NCBI RefSeq assembly: GCF_949987515.2
Contig: NC_082689.1
Span: 66,215,746 to 66,279,745, forward strand
Source: Delphinus delphis
Lineage: Eukaryota; Chordata; Mammalia; Artiodactyla; Delphinidae
Reading direction: 5' to 3'
Length of the DNA: 64,000 bases
The position numbers and the translations under genes were made by a program. Numbering within the stretch: position 1 is the first letter of the stretch; each line of letters opens with the position of its first letter. Below are positions 1 through 11,200 of this stretch, piece after piece. The notes beneath the pieces were generated by a model. That model did no database searches. It was not told where the DNA came from and was given only the letters and a program-made list of their open reading frames with translations.

Positions 1-1241
1 GTGGAGATGAAATGATTAGGGGTATTAGCCTGATCTAGCGAGTGTGAAACAGAAGCTTCAACACTCTGTGGGGGAATGACCTTGGAATTACATTTAAAGC
101 TCAGGCAGATTTGCAATCAAAGAATGAGAACACAGGAAGGGACTGTGAAAGCTGTCTAGCTCTGGAAGCAGATGATAGAAAAAGGTAGGAGAAGGTGGAT
201 CTGAAAGAGCAACTTCAGGGGTAAAAAAAAAAAAAAAAGAGTCTTCTTTAGGAGGTGAGGTGGAGAAAGTGAGATTATGTGATAAAACTAAAAATGCAGA
301 GAAACTATGTTTGAGGAAAAGCTGACCACTGTCATTTTATCAAATAGCTGTTCTTGTCAGAGGCCTGAATCCAGTGCAGAGCGACTGATGAGAAAACATT
401 ATTCACCTATGGAGTGATGGTGCTTCCTAAGACATAGTTGGTGAACGTGTGCTGGAGATGGAGAGAGAAAGTAGGACAGCGAGGAATGCGGAAGATTCAG
501 AATAGTTGGGCCAAACTTCTCCAGTGAAAATGTATCTACGTTAGCCTAAATATAGAAACTTAAAGAATTTGTGCCCTGACAGTGTTCTAGAAAGCAAAGA
601 TGGATGAATCTTCATTTCTACTCAGCAAGTGAAGCCTTTTTTGGCTTGCTCTGTTGTCAACAGGAAAAATGTAAACACATTTTAGTTCGCATTTATGTGA
701 AACATAAAGCAAGTTAGAAAAGCTAGAATATATTTGTCCCAGGAAGACAATGACTTTTAGCTAATTCTAAACCATTGGTACTTAATTGAGCTGTTAATAC
801 CATTCCCACTCTATTCAAAATAAATTGTCCACTCTGTTCCCCTTGATTTTTCTTTTTCCCACAGGATCACATCATAATTCATCCATAGGCTCACTGATGT
901 ATTGAATTGCCCTCTAAAATAAGGCCTTACTTACAATAATATTCTACAATATCAAAGGCACATTTTGCCTTCTTTCATATTGATATTTTTACATTGAAAA
1001 AGTGACAACCATTTCTGGTACTTCCCCGATTTAATAGGGCTCTGAGATGAAGACTTCATAAAAATGCAGTGTCTACTAGCTCAGATTATAAATAGAATCA
1101 TCTTCACAATATGAAACACCAGCTCAAAATTATTCCTTCAGGCAATCTCAGTATAACTAAGAGCAGATTAAGTAGACAGAGTCAAAGAATTCAAGAATTC
1201 AAAAGAAGTTTCCCTTAAGTAAGCCATAAAACTCTTCACTA
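1..1241. other. Unique AT-rich sequence, nothing recognised
   Basis: No long reading frame, tandem repeat or transposon that I recognise. There is a short A run near 223-238. Very old, unrecognised repeats cannot be excluded by eye. Confidence 0.5.
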
Positions 1242-1277
1242 CTATATATACACAGTGTGTATATATATATATATATA

Positions 1278-1314
<37 letters not shown>
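1242..1314. repeat. (TA)n microsatellite with palindromic TG/CA interruption
   Basis: About 73 bases of alternating TA, interrupted by CACAGTGTG and TGTG. The 5' end, TATATACACA-G-TGTGTATATA, is a perfect inverted repeat, so the tract could form cruciforms and is likely polymorphic in length. Confidence 0.9.
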
Positions 1315-1317
<3 letters not shown>

Positions 1318-1896
1318 CTCAGTAAAATATATATAACCTCAGTAAAACAATTACCAAAACAAGTTGAAAGGATAAGGAAAGTTAGTAGTGGGAAAATATT
1401 TTTAAAAGCTAATTCCCTTTTTATTTAGACTGGAATAGAAATTCCTAAAGGAGTAGTTTTGAAAAATGCCATGAATATGGGTTGTATTAATTTTTGACAT
1501 AATTCTGTCTAAACCTTCTATTTAAAGACTATCCTGTCCACAGTAGATTCTTCATAGGAATATTGAGATACCATGGTTAAATATGCTACTCTAATGTCAC
1601 GTAAAAAAAAAAATGACGCTACTAGTAGGTTTTATGTGCTTGCTCGTGTTTACGCTTCTCAATTTTTAGGACGTAATGATTTCCAAACAATTTAGATGCC
1701 CTGTGCTTGAAAATAATAAATGTGATGACCTAGTGAAGCTCTTATGTTTTATGTCACAACACTTAAAGTCTTGTTTGCCATCTTTGTGGTAAGTCAAAGA
1801 CTTTTGGTTATAAATAAATGATGTGAAAATAACATTTCCTGTGTAAATCTAGTTATAAGATAAATATAGCTATACGGAATAGTTTGGATAATTCAA
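1315..1896. other. Unique sequence, nothing recognised
   Basis: AT-rich sequence without a recognisable gene or repeat, apart from a short A run near 1602-1612. Confidence 0.45.
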
Positions 1897-2095
1897 ATTC
1901 AAATGTATTTATTGGGCACTTTGCCATGTGTCAGGCAGTAATGTCACTTAATCCTCAGAGTACCTTGAAGGGTATGCGTTACTAATCCCAGTTTGCATCT
2001 GAGGAGGAGTGAAGTAGTTCTTAATGTCAGACTATTAATAAATGGCAGAAATAGGACTCCAATCACGTCTTCATACCCCATGACTATGCTTTACC
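1897..2095 (-). repeat. MIR SINE relic, minus strand
   Basis: The order of diagnostic pieces matches the reverse complement of MIR: 'tgtatttattgggcactt', 'tgccatgtgtcaggcagtaa', 'cacttaatcctcagagtacc', then 'aatggcagaaataggactcc'. MIR is an ancient, inactive mammalian tRNA-derived SINE. This copy is heavily diverged with small gaps, as expected for its age. Boundaries are approximate. Confidence 0.75.
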
Positions 2096-2459
2096 CATGA
2101 TACTTCAGGAAAAGCAAAATTCTGTGATTAATTAATACCAGTGCATATTTTGAGGGAATTTTCACTTCATTATTGCTTAAGTAGGCCTTCTCCATGGGTC
2201 TGAACACCAAAATAATAAGGTAATTGTTGAGGACATAATTTAGCAAACCAAAAAGTTAGCTTGTGCAGGAGCAGGGTTGAGCAGAAAGTTTTGAGTTCCA
2301 CATTACACTTTTCTAGGTATTTGTGTGCTTCACCATGAGTGTGAATTATTTTCACAATAAAAACAAAATAAATTACAATTTAAAATACTTCAAATTGTTT
2401 AAAAACAATGTGTACTATCATCTTTTATCACTTTGGTAAAATGGTATGCTAAAAAATAA

Positions 2460-2640
2460 AGTGTACAGATCCACCCAAATGTTGATAGTGGGTACCTCTG
2501 GGTTGTTATTGTAACAGGTTTTAACATTTTTCTTAATTGTCTTCTTAATAGTTTTTTAAAAATGGTTTTCTGCACACCTGGATCTTGTTTTTCTTATCAT
2601 TATCATGACTTACTTTTAGAGTCAAGAAAAAAATCCACAA
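2460..2640 (+). mobile_element. Ancient L1 3'UTR-like fragment
   Basis: The stretch 'aaatgttgatagtgggtacc' followed by 'tctgggttgttattgtaaca' and a T-rich segment resembles the 3'UTR of old L1M-class elements. The match is short and from memory of the family, so the subfamily is not given. It may belong with the L1 relic that starts near 2815. Confidence 0.4.
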
Positions 2641-2814
2641 AAAGAAATATACTTTCCATTTTGAAAATAATGATCTGCACATGTACTCTTATTTCCTGGG
2701 TAAAACTTGGGTACTCTCTGGAATATTTCAGTCAAACCTAAAAGGAGAAATCATTGAGAAACTGGGCATATTTTGAATTCTATGCAGATACTTAATAGAA
2801 AAAAGAAATACCAA

Positions 2815-3420
2815 CTGCCAATATACAGATGAAAAGATGCTCAACCTCTTTAATAATCAGGGAAATGCAAATTAAAATCCAGAGGCACCAATAAAGCACA
2901 CACACACACCTCAAATTGGCAGATTTCAAGACTGATGATATTCAGTGTCGGCAAAGGGCTATGATAGCAAGCTTTGGCCTACTTCGTTGCGGAGCAGTTT
3001 TTTTCCCCAGTAATTTGGCACTATCTGTCAAAATTTTTGAATGCCCAATGCTTTTGACCAGTAATTCTATGTCTAGGAACATATTCTCTGGAAATACATA
3101 GGTGCTTATTGTAGCACTATTTGTAACAGTGAAAAATTGAAAAGAATTTCAAATGTCCTTCCATAGGGAAATAGTTAAATGAGTATTGACACATTCATAA
3201 CATGGGATGCTCTGCAGATGTAAAAATGAGTGTGGCTCCTACGTATGTTCCAAAGCAGAGAACACCAAGATAATGTTTTTACTGTACACAGAAAAAGTCT
3301 TGAAAAAAGACATAGTCAGCTTTGACCATGCTTACCATTAGGAGAAGGGAGATAAAGAAGAAACTTTCAGTTTTACTTAATATATTTAATATTATTTGAA
3401 AAGATTTTCACAATGTTTAC
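2815..3420 (+). mobile_element. Ancient L1 ORF2 3' end relic
   Basis: Recognisable order of ORF2 C-terminal landmarks: 'acagatgaaaagatgctcaa', 'ggaaatgcaaattaaaatcc', a region matching 'tatttgtaacagtgaaaaat', then 'gggaaatagttaaatgagta'. Divergence is high and many stops are present, consistent with an L1M copy that predates cetaceans. A short (CA)5 tract has expanded at 2899-2908. Confidence 0.65.
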
Positions 3421-3429
3421 TAATATACT

Positions 3430-3915
3430 TCAAATTTTTAAAAAATCAGAATATGGCTAATGTAATCCCAGATGCCTATCCAATGAATTGAATTCTGTAC
3501 TTTAAGTCAGTTAGAATTCCAACTTTGACAAAAGGACAAATAATTCACTTTCTGCTTTGTAATGTTTTCCAGGGTCTCACACTATAAATGGGTTTCCGTA
3601 TTGTAAGCTCCTTCTCTTCTCCCACCTTCCCCTGGGAGGAAAGACAGGTATGTATCAGAAAAAGCAATCCGGCTGCACCTTGTTGTTTGAGGAAAATCCT
3701 CTGAACTCGTTCAAATGTGCTTCTACCTTTCTTAAAAGGCTACTAATTAAAAATACATTTTAAGCCAAGATAATACTGCTAGGAAACAATTCTGAATTTA
3801 TGTGGTGAAGAAACTGCTTAGAATGAATCTGATACAAAGAAAATGTTGCATTAGGTTTTTGGGTAATATTTTTATGCAGGGTACCAGCATTGCAAAACAC
3901 AGATTTGTGAAGTAG
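3430..3915. other. Unique sequence, nothing recognised
   Basis: No gene or repeat that I can support. Confidence 0.4.
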
Positions 3916-4092
3916 GGAAGAGCAGGAAGTCAGACAGACCTTGGTTGAGTCCATGTCTTTCACTTCACCTTGTGATTTCTGTCAAGATACTTAACATCTC
4001 TAAGCTTTGGTTTCCTCATCTATAAAATGGGGTTAGTTGTAATATCTTACTACGTAAATGGAAAAGCCTACCATATTATTGGCATCCCATAC
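3916..4092 (+). repeat. MIR SINE relic, plus strand
   Basis: The MIR core is clear: 'cagacagaccttggttgagt', then 'caagatacttaacatctcta', 'gctttggtttcctcatctat' and 'aaaatggggttagttgtaat'. It ends near 'catattattggca'. Ancient, inactive SINE. Confidence 0.8.
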
Positions 4093-4169
4093 ATATTATT
4101 TTTATTTTGGTTTTGCCATCTAAAAATTGGCATTGCCATCTGCCTCTGCAAGGATTAAGTCACTAGCTG

Positions 4170-4558
4170 CTGCAACCTCTGACCGTCAACACACCCTGGA
4201 AGGAATTCAGGGTGGAGATCAGGAATGAGGCACTCTGTGCTCTGGGAAAAACTGGCAGAACAGGCCTTCAGATATTTAGATATTTTCAGGAGAAGATTTT
4301 ATGAGCCCAAATTCTTGTATCTCCTCATATCTAGAAAAGCACTAAAATCATGAATGGAGACAGCTGCTCCTCGTGACAAGCCTCTGCTGACATGTGTGCT
4401 GGACTAAAATCATGTACAACACTGACCTTCGCCTTACTTCTCTGGAGCAGTTCCTCAGAGCTAGCTGAGAGGCTGTCTCCTGGGCTATAGTCCTCATTTT
4501 GCCCCAAATAAAACTTAACTCACAACTCTCATTGTGCATTTTTTTTTTCAGTCAACAG
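4170..4558 (+). repeat. Solo LTR of an endogenous retrovirus
   Basis: The 3' part has the layout of a retroviral LTR: 'ctgtctcctgggctatagtc', a poly(A) signal AATAAA at 4507-4512, 'cttaactcacaactctc', then a T run and 'cagtcaaca' at the right edge. This resembles a cetartiodactyl LTR family of the BTLTR type. No gag, pol or env sequence is next to it, so it is a solo LTR left after recombination between two LTRs. The left boundary and the TSD are not resolved. Confidence 0.6.
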
Positions 4559-4689
4559 TTCAGAATTACACAGTATTTAGCAAGTTGCCCAAGGTAGTTT
4601 ATTTTTTAAATATTGCTTTTCACTTGAAATCACCAATTATAGATTCCTGGTTCCATTCATTTCTTTAAGATCAATAACGTTCATTTTTT

Positions 4690-4775
4690 AATTTAAAAAG
4701 TAATAAGGGTATACATTTTAAACTTATACAGTGCTATATGTCAATTATATCTCAACAAAACTGCAAGAAAAAAGT
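4690..4775 (+). mobile_element. Possible short L1 3' end
   Basis: 'gtgctatatgtcaattatat' followed by 'ctcaacaaaactgcaag' resembles the terminal bases of many L1 3'UTRs, just before the tail. It is short and diverged. Confidence 0.35.
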
Positions 4776-4842
4776 ATAAGGGTAAATTATGCTAAATGTA
4801 AGAAATACAGAAAATAAAACATCTCCTTCACCTAATCAGTCA

Positions 4843-4980
4843 ATTAGAAAATATTTATTAAGCACCTCTTTAATGTGCCAGAACCCATCCTAGGCGCTAG
4901 GCACACAGAATAAATAAGATAGATATGGTCACTATCCTCATGGCCCCTGGTTAAGAATTAATAACCTAGAAATAAGTGAC
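4843..4980 (-). mobile_element. L2 LINE 3' end, minus strand
   Basis: Reverse-oriented L2 3' terminus: 'aaaatatttattaagcacct', then 'ttaatgtgccagaacccatc' and 'ctaggcgctaggcacacaga', leading into 'actatcctcatggcccctgg'. L2 is an ancient, extinct CR1-clade LINE. It abuts a plus-strand L2 that starts near 5000. Confidence 0.65.
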
Positions 4981-4999
4981 AGTAAGCCCACATACCTAT

Positions 5000-6865
5000 C
5001 CACATGCCACCCACTTCTACTCTGAATCTTGGACTCTTTGAACTATTTATAATGAGACTGTCATGCAGTGTCAAAACAGTATATTAAAATTTTCCCAATA
5101 TGCTCACCTCCCTTATGTATTAGACCCTACCCCGTCTCGTTTACTCAAGGACACTGAGACAGCAATTCTCTCCTTCTGCCACGTCATTAATTGTGTCATT
5201 AATTGTTCACTTTCCACTGGATCCTTCTCATATAAATATGCTGTTGTCTCTCCCAGTTAAGAAAATGACAACCTTCTCCCAACACCACTTCCCATCCAGT
5301 TACTGCCCCCCTTCTTTGCTCCCCTTTGTAGCAAAACTCCTTGAAATAACTATCTACACATACACTAAATCTTCTCCACCCATACTCTCTTAAATCCACT
5401 TAAGTCAGGCTTTAATTCCACTGACCCACTAAAGCAGCTCTCATCAAGACCAGCGGTGATCTCCGTATCATTAAAGGCAATGGCCAATTCTCAATCTGCC
5501 TTTTCTTGGCCTATCAGAAGCAGCTGACACAACCAATCACTTCCTTCTCTTGATGCACGTTCTTGTGACCCATGATGTCACATCCTTTGTCTCTTCTCCT
5601 ACTTCACTGTTTTAGTCCTTCTCAGTCTCCTTTTCTGGTAGTCCTCTTCTCCCCAACCTCTTGATTAAATTGGAGAGGGTCAGGTCTCAATTTTTGGATC
5701 TTTTCTCTATTTACATTTACTGCCTTTGTGATCTCATGCTCTCTCGTGGTTTTACATATCATCTCCCTGCTGAAGCTATATATTTTGTCCAGGCTGTTCT
5801 CCTAACTCCATGCTGCAATACCTACCTGCATCCTCACTATCTCTGCTTGAATGTATAATGGATATTTTAAACTTTTTATCCTCACCTGAACTTCTGATTT
5901 CCCCTACTCAGTCCTGTTATACGTGGCCTTCTCCATCTCCACTGATCATATTTTGATCCCAGTTGCTCTGTTTGTCTTCTCTCTTTTTCTAGCACTTCAC
6001 AACCTGTCAGTAAGTCCCATTGCAACTACCTACAAAACATCCAAAATTAGACCACTTCTTACACCTCCACTGCTATCACCCGGTCCAAACTTCATTAGAG
6101 GTCTCCCTTCTGCCTTTTTTCTCTTTTACAGTTTTTAATACAGCAGCCTGGAAGATCCTTTTAAATGTCTAAGTCAGATCATGTCACCTTCTTCCCAAAA
6201 CCTTTCAAGGGCTCTTCCATTTACTCAGAGTAATAAAGTTTTTCACTAGTGAAAAGGGTCTGTATAAACAAGACCCCTTTACTTCTTTGACTTTATCACC
6301 TACAACTCTTTTCTTAGTCATTCTTCTTAATCATTCATGCCATCCCTGGCCTCACTGCTGTCTTTTAAGTGGCGTCACTCCCACCTAAGGGCCCCCATTC
6401 TGGTTGTCCCCTCTGCCTGGATCACTATTGCCCCTGGTAACCCCTGACTACCTCCTCCACTTCTTCCAATTCTTTCCTTCTCTCAGTAAACTGTCCACCT
6501 TATTTAATACTACAATCTGCCCACCCTCCTACTCTGCACTTCAGATCTTACTTCCCCAGTTCTATTTTTCTTTTTTCCTTATCACTTTCTAACCTACTAT
6601 ATGATATTCTGGATAGTTTACATATACAGAATCTATATTATATATAGATTATCATATATATGATATATATATTATATACATTACATGATATATACACAGA
6701 ACATAATATTACATTAATTGCTAATTGTCTATCTTCTGTTGCTAGGAAGTAAATTCTTGTAAGGAAGGTATCTTCATCTCGTTTGTTGATGTGTTCAAGG
6801 CCCTAGAATAGTGTCTTGCACATAAAATAGGAACTTAATCAATATTTATTGAATGAATGATTTAA
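5000..6865 (+). mobile_element. Long L2 LINE copy (ORF2 3' part and 3'UTR)
   Basis: Pyrimidine-rich sequence with L2 ORF2 landmarks in order: 'tcatcaagaccagcggtgat' (near 5442), 'cacttcacaacctgtcagta', 'aaaattagaccacttcttac' (near 6040), 'aatacagcagcctggaagat', 'aagtcagatcatgtcacctt' (near 6171), 'gtcccctctgcctggatcac' (near 6406), and a 3' terminus 'caatatttattgaatgaatg' near 6840. All frames are broken by stops and indels. The AT dinucleotide tract at 6595-6712 interrupts it. At about 1.8 kb it is one of the longest L2 copies in the window. Confidence 0.75.
6595..6712. repeat. AT-rich low-complexity tract within L2
   Basis: Imperfect ATAT/TATA runs with several short palindromes, for example 'atctatattatatatagatt'. 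It lies between the L2 body and its 3' terminus, so it probably grew after the L2 inserted. Confidence 0.75.
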
Positions 6866-7769
6866 AACCACTGATTTTATTGCAACTTCAAAATAAGTTA
6901 AATCCTACTATTTTAATCAACTTCTACCTTCATTAGAACATCAACAAATCCTGAATGAGAAGGAAATAATTGAGCTTGATGACTGAGAAGTCTTCTCCTC
7001 TATCCGTGGTAAATCAGCTTTTTTTTTAACAGATAGAAAATAACATATTTGACCTTTTGAAGCTGTAACTAAATGATAATGGAGATGTGGTAATAGTCAC
7101 ATACCAGTTTCAAATTCTGATTAAAATATAATTGAAATGTTCACAATATTTTACTTAAATCATTTCAAATAACTTCTATTTCTATCTTTCCTAACTAAAT
7201 GTACTTTTAAGTTGCATGCCCTTTGCTACAAATATTTTCTTCTATTAAAAAAAAAAAGCAAATCAGTTAGATAAAAATTCCAGTAGTAAAAAGAATAAGG
7301 GCAGCTAGAGACAAGGGCAGCTCTAGCTCTGCAGTCCAGGGAGATGCTGGGCATAGTTAAGGAAGATGGATGAAACAACCTGGTCCAGTAAAGGTAGAAA
7401 ATCCCAAAGCCTCAAATTAAATGTGAGTCGATTGATGTTTCAGCCAATTCAGGAAGCCAGATAACTGTCACCCTCAGCGTGTTCAGGAGAGGGACACAAC
7501 CACATAACATATCTCAACTACTTGTAAGAGCTAACTAATTGTTTGATCTGTTTCAGAGGAGTTCGAGAATCTACTGCTGCTTACAAAAGCACAGATCCTC
7601 GGTAAATTCAGAAAAACGTCATTCAGATTGACTCCTGGATACTCCATAAAGACTTGTCACCAGAAATCTTGAAGATTATGAATATTCCTGAATAATCATG
7701 TTTATTCATGTTTACTAAGAGAGAATACTATGATCAGTTGGAATTAGAATATGCAAGATAAATGTCCAC
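6866..7769. other. Unique sequence, nothing recognised
   Basis: AT-rich. No reading frame or repeat family that I can name. Confidence 0.4.
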
Positions 7770-8080
7770 TGATTGGCATTTCTTATCAAAAGTCCTAAAA
7801 TTCATTTCTAAGAATTTATGCAGAGAGAACAATCATAAATGTATTTAAGCACTTAACTCTAAGGATCACTATGAATAGTGGAAAAATATAAGCAATCTCA
7901 CTGTTTGGAAATAGAGGATTTACTATGTAATCTGATATACCTATGGTGTAATACTATTCAGTCATTAAAATTATGAGGTCATTGGATAACTGCTGATATG
8001 AGAAGAGATTCATAATATATTGACAACTGAAAAAAGGAGTTAATGACACATAATGAATTGCTTGAGTATTTTTGTTTAAG
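7770..8080 (+). mobile_element. Ancient L1 ORF2/3'UTR relic
   Basis: Pieces typical of an L1 ORF2 3' end: 'aagaatttatgcagagagaa', then 'gtgtaatactattcagtcat' followed by 'taaaattatgaggtca'. The last pair matches the conserved spot in L1 that codes for the MEYY-like segment. Strongly diverged. Confidence 0.55.
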
Positions 8081-8200
8081 TATTACATATTTATATACAT
8101 ATATACTTACATGCATATACCTTTACTGTATTTCACTATATATATTTCACAATATAAATCTCACATATATTATATATATACACATATAATATATATATAT
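8080..8200. repeat. AT-rich low-complexity tract
   Basis: Imperfect (AT)n with ATATAC and CATATA variants. It directly follows the ancient L1 relic and may derive from that element's tail. Confidence 0.75.
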
Positions 8201-11200
8201 TTTTTTTCACTAATGCTGACAAGATCAACACCAAATGGTAATAGGGAGTTTTAAGAGATTCATGAGTCCTAGGAAAGTATATGCAAAAAGTTGTGTGTAT
8301 CGGCTTTTTATTTTTTCCCAGAAAGCTTCATCTAATTTTCAAAGGTCTGGTAGTCAACGCTTTTACTTTCTCCATGTCACTCACTTGCACAGAACAGTCC
8401 CATCAGTGATATTCTGCATTCAGCAAACTAATTTTCCAGGGGAGGAACTAGAGTGTCAGGAGTGTTGGGATGAAGTTATCAGAAGTTCTGGAAAGGAATA
8501 GGCAATTTAAAAAATATCTTTGAAAATTCTAATCATTGCTCCAAGGCTGTGATAGCTATGTTGGGAAACTATCAGCAAGGACACTGGAGTGGTGAACAGA
8601 TTTCCACTGAGAGCCTGCATTCTAGAAGATATGTGAAAAGTCATCGGTAGAGAATAAGGCAAAAGGGTTTTTCCTTTATGAACGTCTATAGTCTCCAATA
8701 TGTGAATTACACAAGTAAAAGAACATGACAACCTTTTCTCACGGTCTAAAAAAATCCATTTGGTAGAGAGGATGTAATTACGTAGCAGGTAATCAGGTAG
8801 AAACAGGCCAGAAGCTCTAGACAGGGACTGAGCCGAAATTTGAACTCTGAACATTAACTGATCCTTCAGATGAATATTCAAGTAAAAGTTGTTGATTGTT
8901 TGATGGAATATAAAATACTGACTCCAAATTCAAGCAGTCAGAGCAATACAAGATGTTATAATGCAACATTTTCTTTGGAAAGGCATGCTTTTCAGAGAAA
9001 ACCTTGCCATATAGAAATATTTGATTTTTTAAAATATATGCAAAATGTTCCTGTGATGTTATTTCTAGATGCATAAATTATACAAATTATACAGAAACTA
9101 TGTTAAAGATAAATACAGAATGACTACAAACTACCAACCACAGAAATGGATTATCCTTTCCAGGCAGGCCAGGCAGCTAAATTCTCCCTCTAATTTACCA
9201 GAATCCAGAGTTCAGGCTTTAGAGATTTAGACTACGTATGTAATTCAGAATGCAGCCAGAATCCTGTAGGGACAAGCCAGCAGGGATTCCTGTGGAAAAC
9301 AAAGAACTGGTGCAATAAAACTGGAAAGATCAATGAGGTGTCTTGTGGAATAGGAGGGGAAAGTCTACATGTGTCTCCAGGGCTTAGTGAGCAGAGAATG
9401 ATGAAGAGAAGCTGACTTCACAGTTAAGCATTGGAAGGAGCTAAAGAAGAGAATGCCTTGCCCAGCAGTAGAGCAAAGGACAAGTTCATAGGTATTAATT
9501 ATGTTTCCCATAGAATAAACATAATTTTAAATTCAAACATAGAGGCTTTCTTGGTACTGGGTAAAAGAATGCCAAATAGAGGATGAGATAAATTTTATAA
9601 GCTTCTTTCTCAGAAAGAATATCAACTTATCCAACACTGTTTACACTAGTAGAAATGTTAAACACTGGGCTACCAACTAAAATTAAAACACTAGCAGTAC
9701 ACTGAATCTAACAATAAAGACAGGGAGTAATTTGCCAAGGCAAGCCACTGAAGCAAATAATATAAACAAGTTCAACAGCCTATTCAATGCATTTTAGAGC
9801 AGAAAAAGAGAGAGACCTGGTTGCCTGCCAGCACCTTGCCTCAGTGAGACGATGCACTCTGCTCTCCAGGAATAGTAATAGGCTAGAGGTTTGGGCCAGA
9901 GAGTATTGTAATTTCATGTTGTTTCATTGGGGATGGACTACAGGTCAATTACTTCTAGCATTTCATCTTTTAGGTTTATTGGCATATTACCAGCAACTCT
10001 GGAGATCTCTCAAGTTCAAGAATTAGGCGTCACCTGTGGATTTATTCTGATTCCCAGTACCTCTAGTTTTAAGTCAAGAAATTTCCTTACAGTTTGCTCT
10101 GGCACAGCCACTAACAGACACCCTTAACCAAGAATCAGTCTCACATGAAAACAAAAGAAGCCCAAGCATGTATTAAATTAATTTTTAAAATTTATGCCAT
10201 TTTTATATCAACAATCACTCCTGTTACTGCTGATTTCTTCCTTATTATTAACCATACCTCTAGAAGGTAACCACTTGATTACAAATATAAATCCACATTC
10301 ATTCAAGCAAGAAGGTTATATAAAGAAAGCTGTGGAAAAGAAATTTAAAAATCATCATCAAAATGCATTTATTATATATCTTGTTATCCATTAGCCGTAC
10401 AAGTCACACTATAAATTAGATTAAGAAACAAAGATTTTGTCTTCTTGGAGTTCTCAAAGACAGCTTTGAGATCAAAGGATCTATGTAAAAATGTTAAAAA
10501 TACACATTCATTTGGGAAAAATAACCAAATATTGGACAAATCAGTGAGGCTTTTATATCATGTCAGGTGAAACGTCACACAGGAGTGAGGGGAAAAGTGG
10601 GTTTGTACATGACAAGGAAGAAGATCAAGTTGATTAACCATAAAAATTCAGTGTCCTAGTTGGGCAGGGTGAAGGAAAAAGCAAATTATTGTCTATTCCT
10701 GTTTCTCTATTAAGGGAGGCATGGTAGACCTAACACAAAAGCACAGAGTAAAAACAATGCATATTGATCTATCAGTTTTAATGAAAAAACTTAGAGAAAA
10801 TGCTGTAAGTAATCAAAACATCCCACTGTATTATAATAAACATAAAGATAGCATGGAGTTGCATACAAACAGTTGCATGAATTTTAAAGATAAAGGACAA
10901 AACTCAAAGAAAATTTAAGCCTATCTTGGTTGCTTAAATATCACTTCACCTTCCCAACCTGCTACCCCACGATAGTTCATATTTCCTAAAATCCATCATT
11001 AAGAATATTTCTTCACCAAATGTGGGGAAAATTCTAAATGTATTTGGGTGATTTTGAAGTAACAAGTGATAGAAATTTATACATAACGGTTTTTGCTATT
11101 TGAAAATTGGTTAAGGCAGGTACCTAGCAATGGCAACAGACGCTAGATCTTTCATAAATGAGGTGTGTGTCCCTAAAATAGCATTCACAAATGTATTGTC

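Noticed and set aside
8507..8881. 124-codon minus-strand frame
   Set aside because: No similarity to a known family, no splice signals at its edges and no coding bias.
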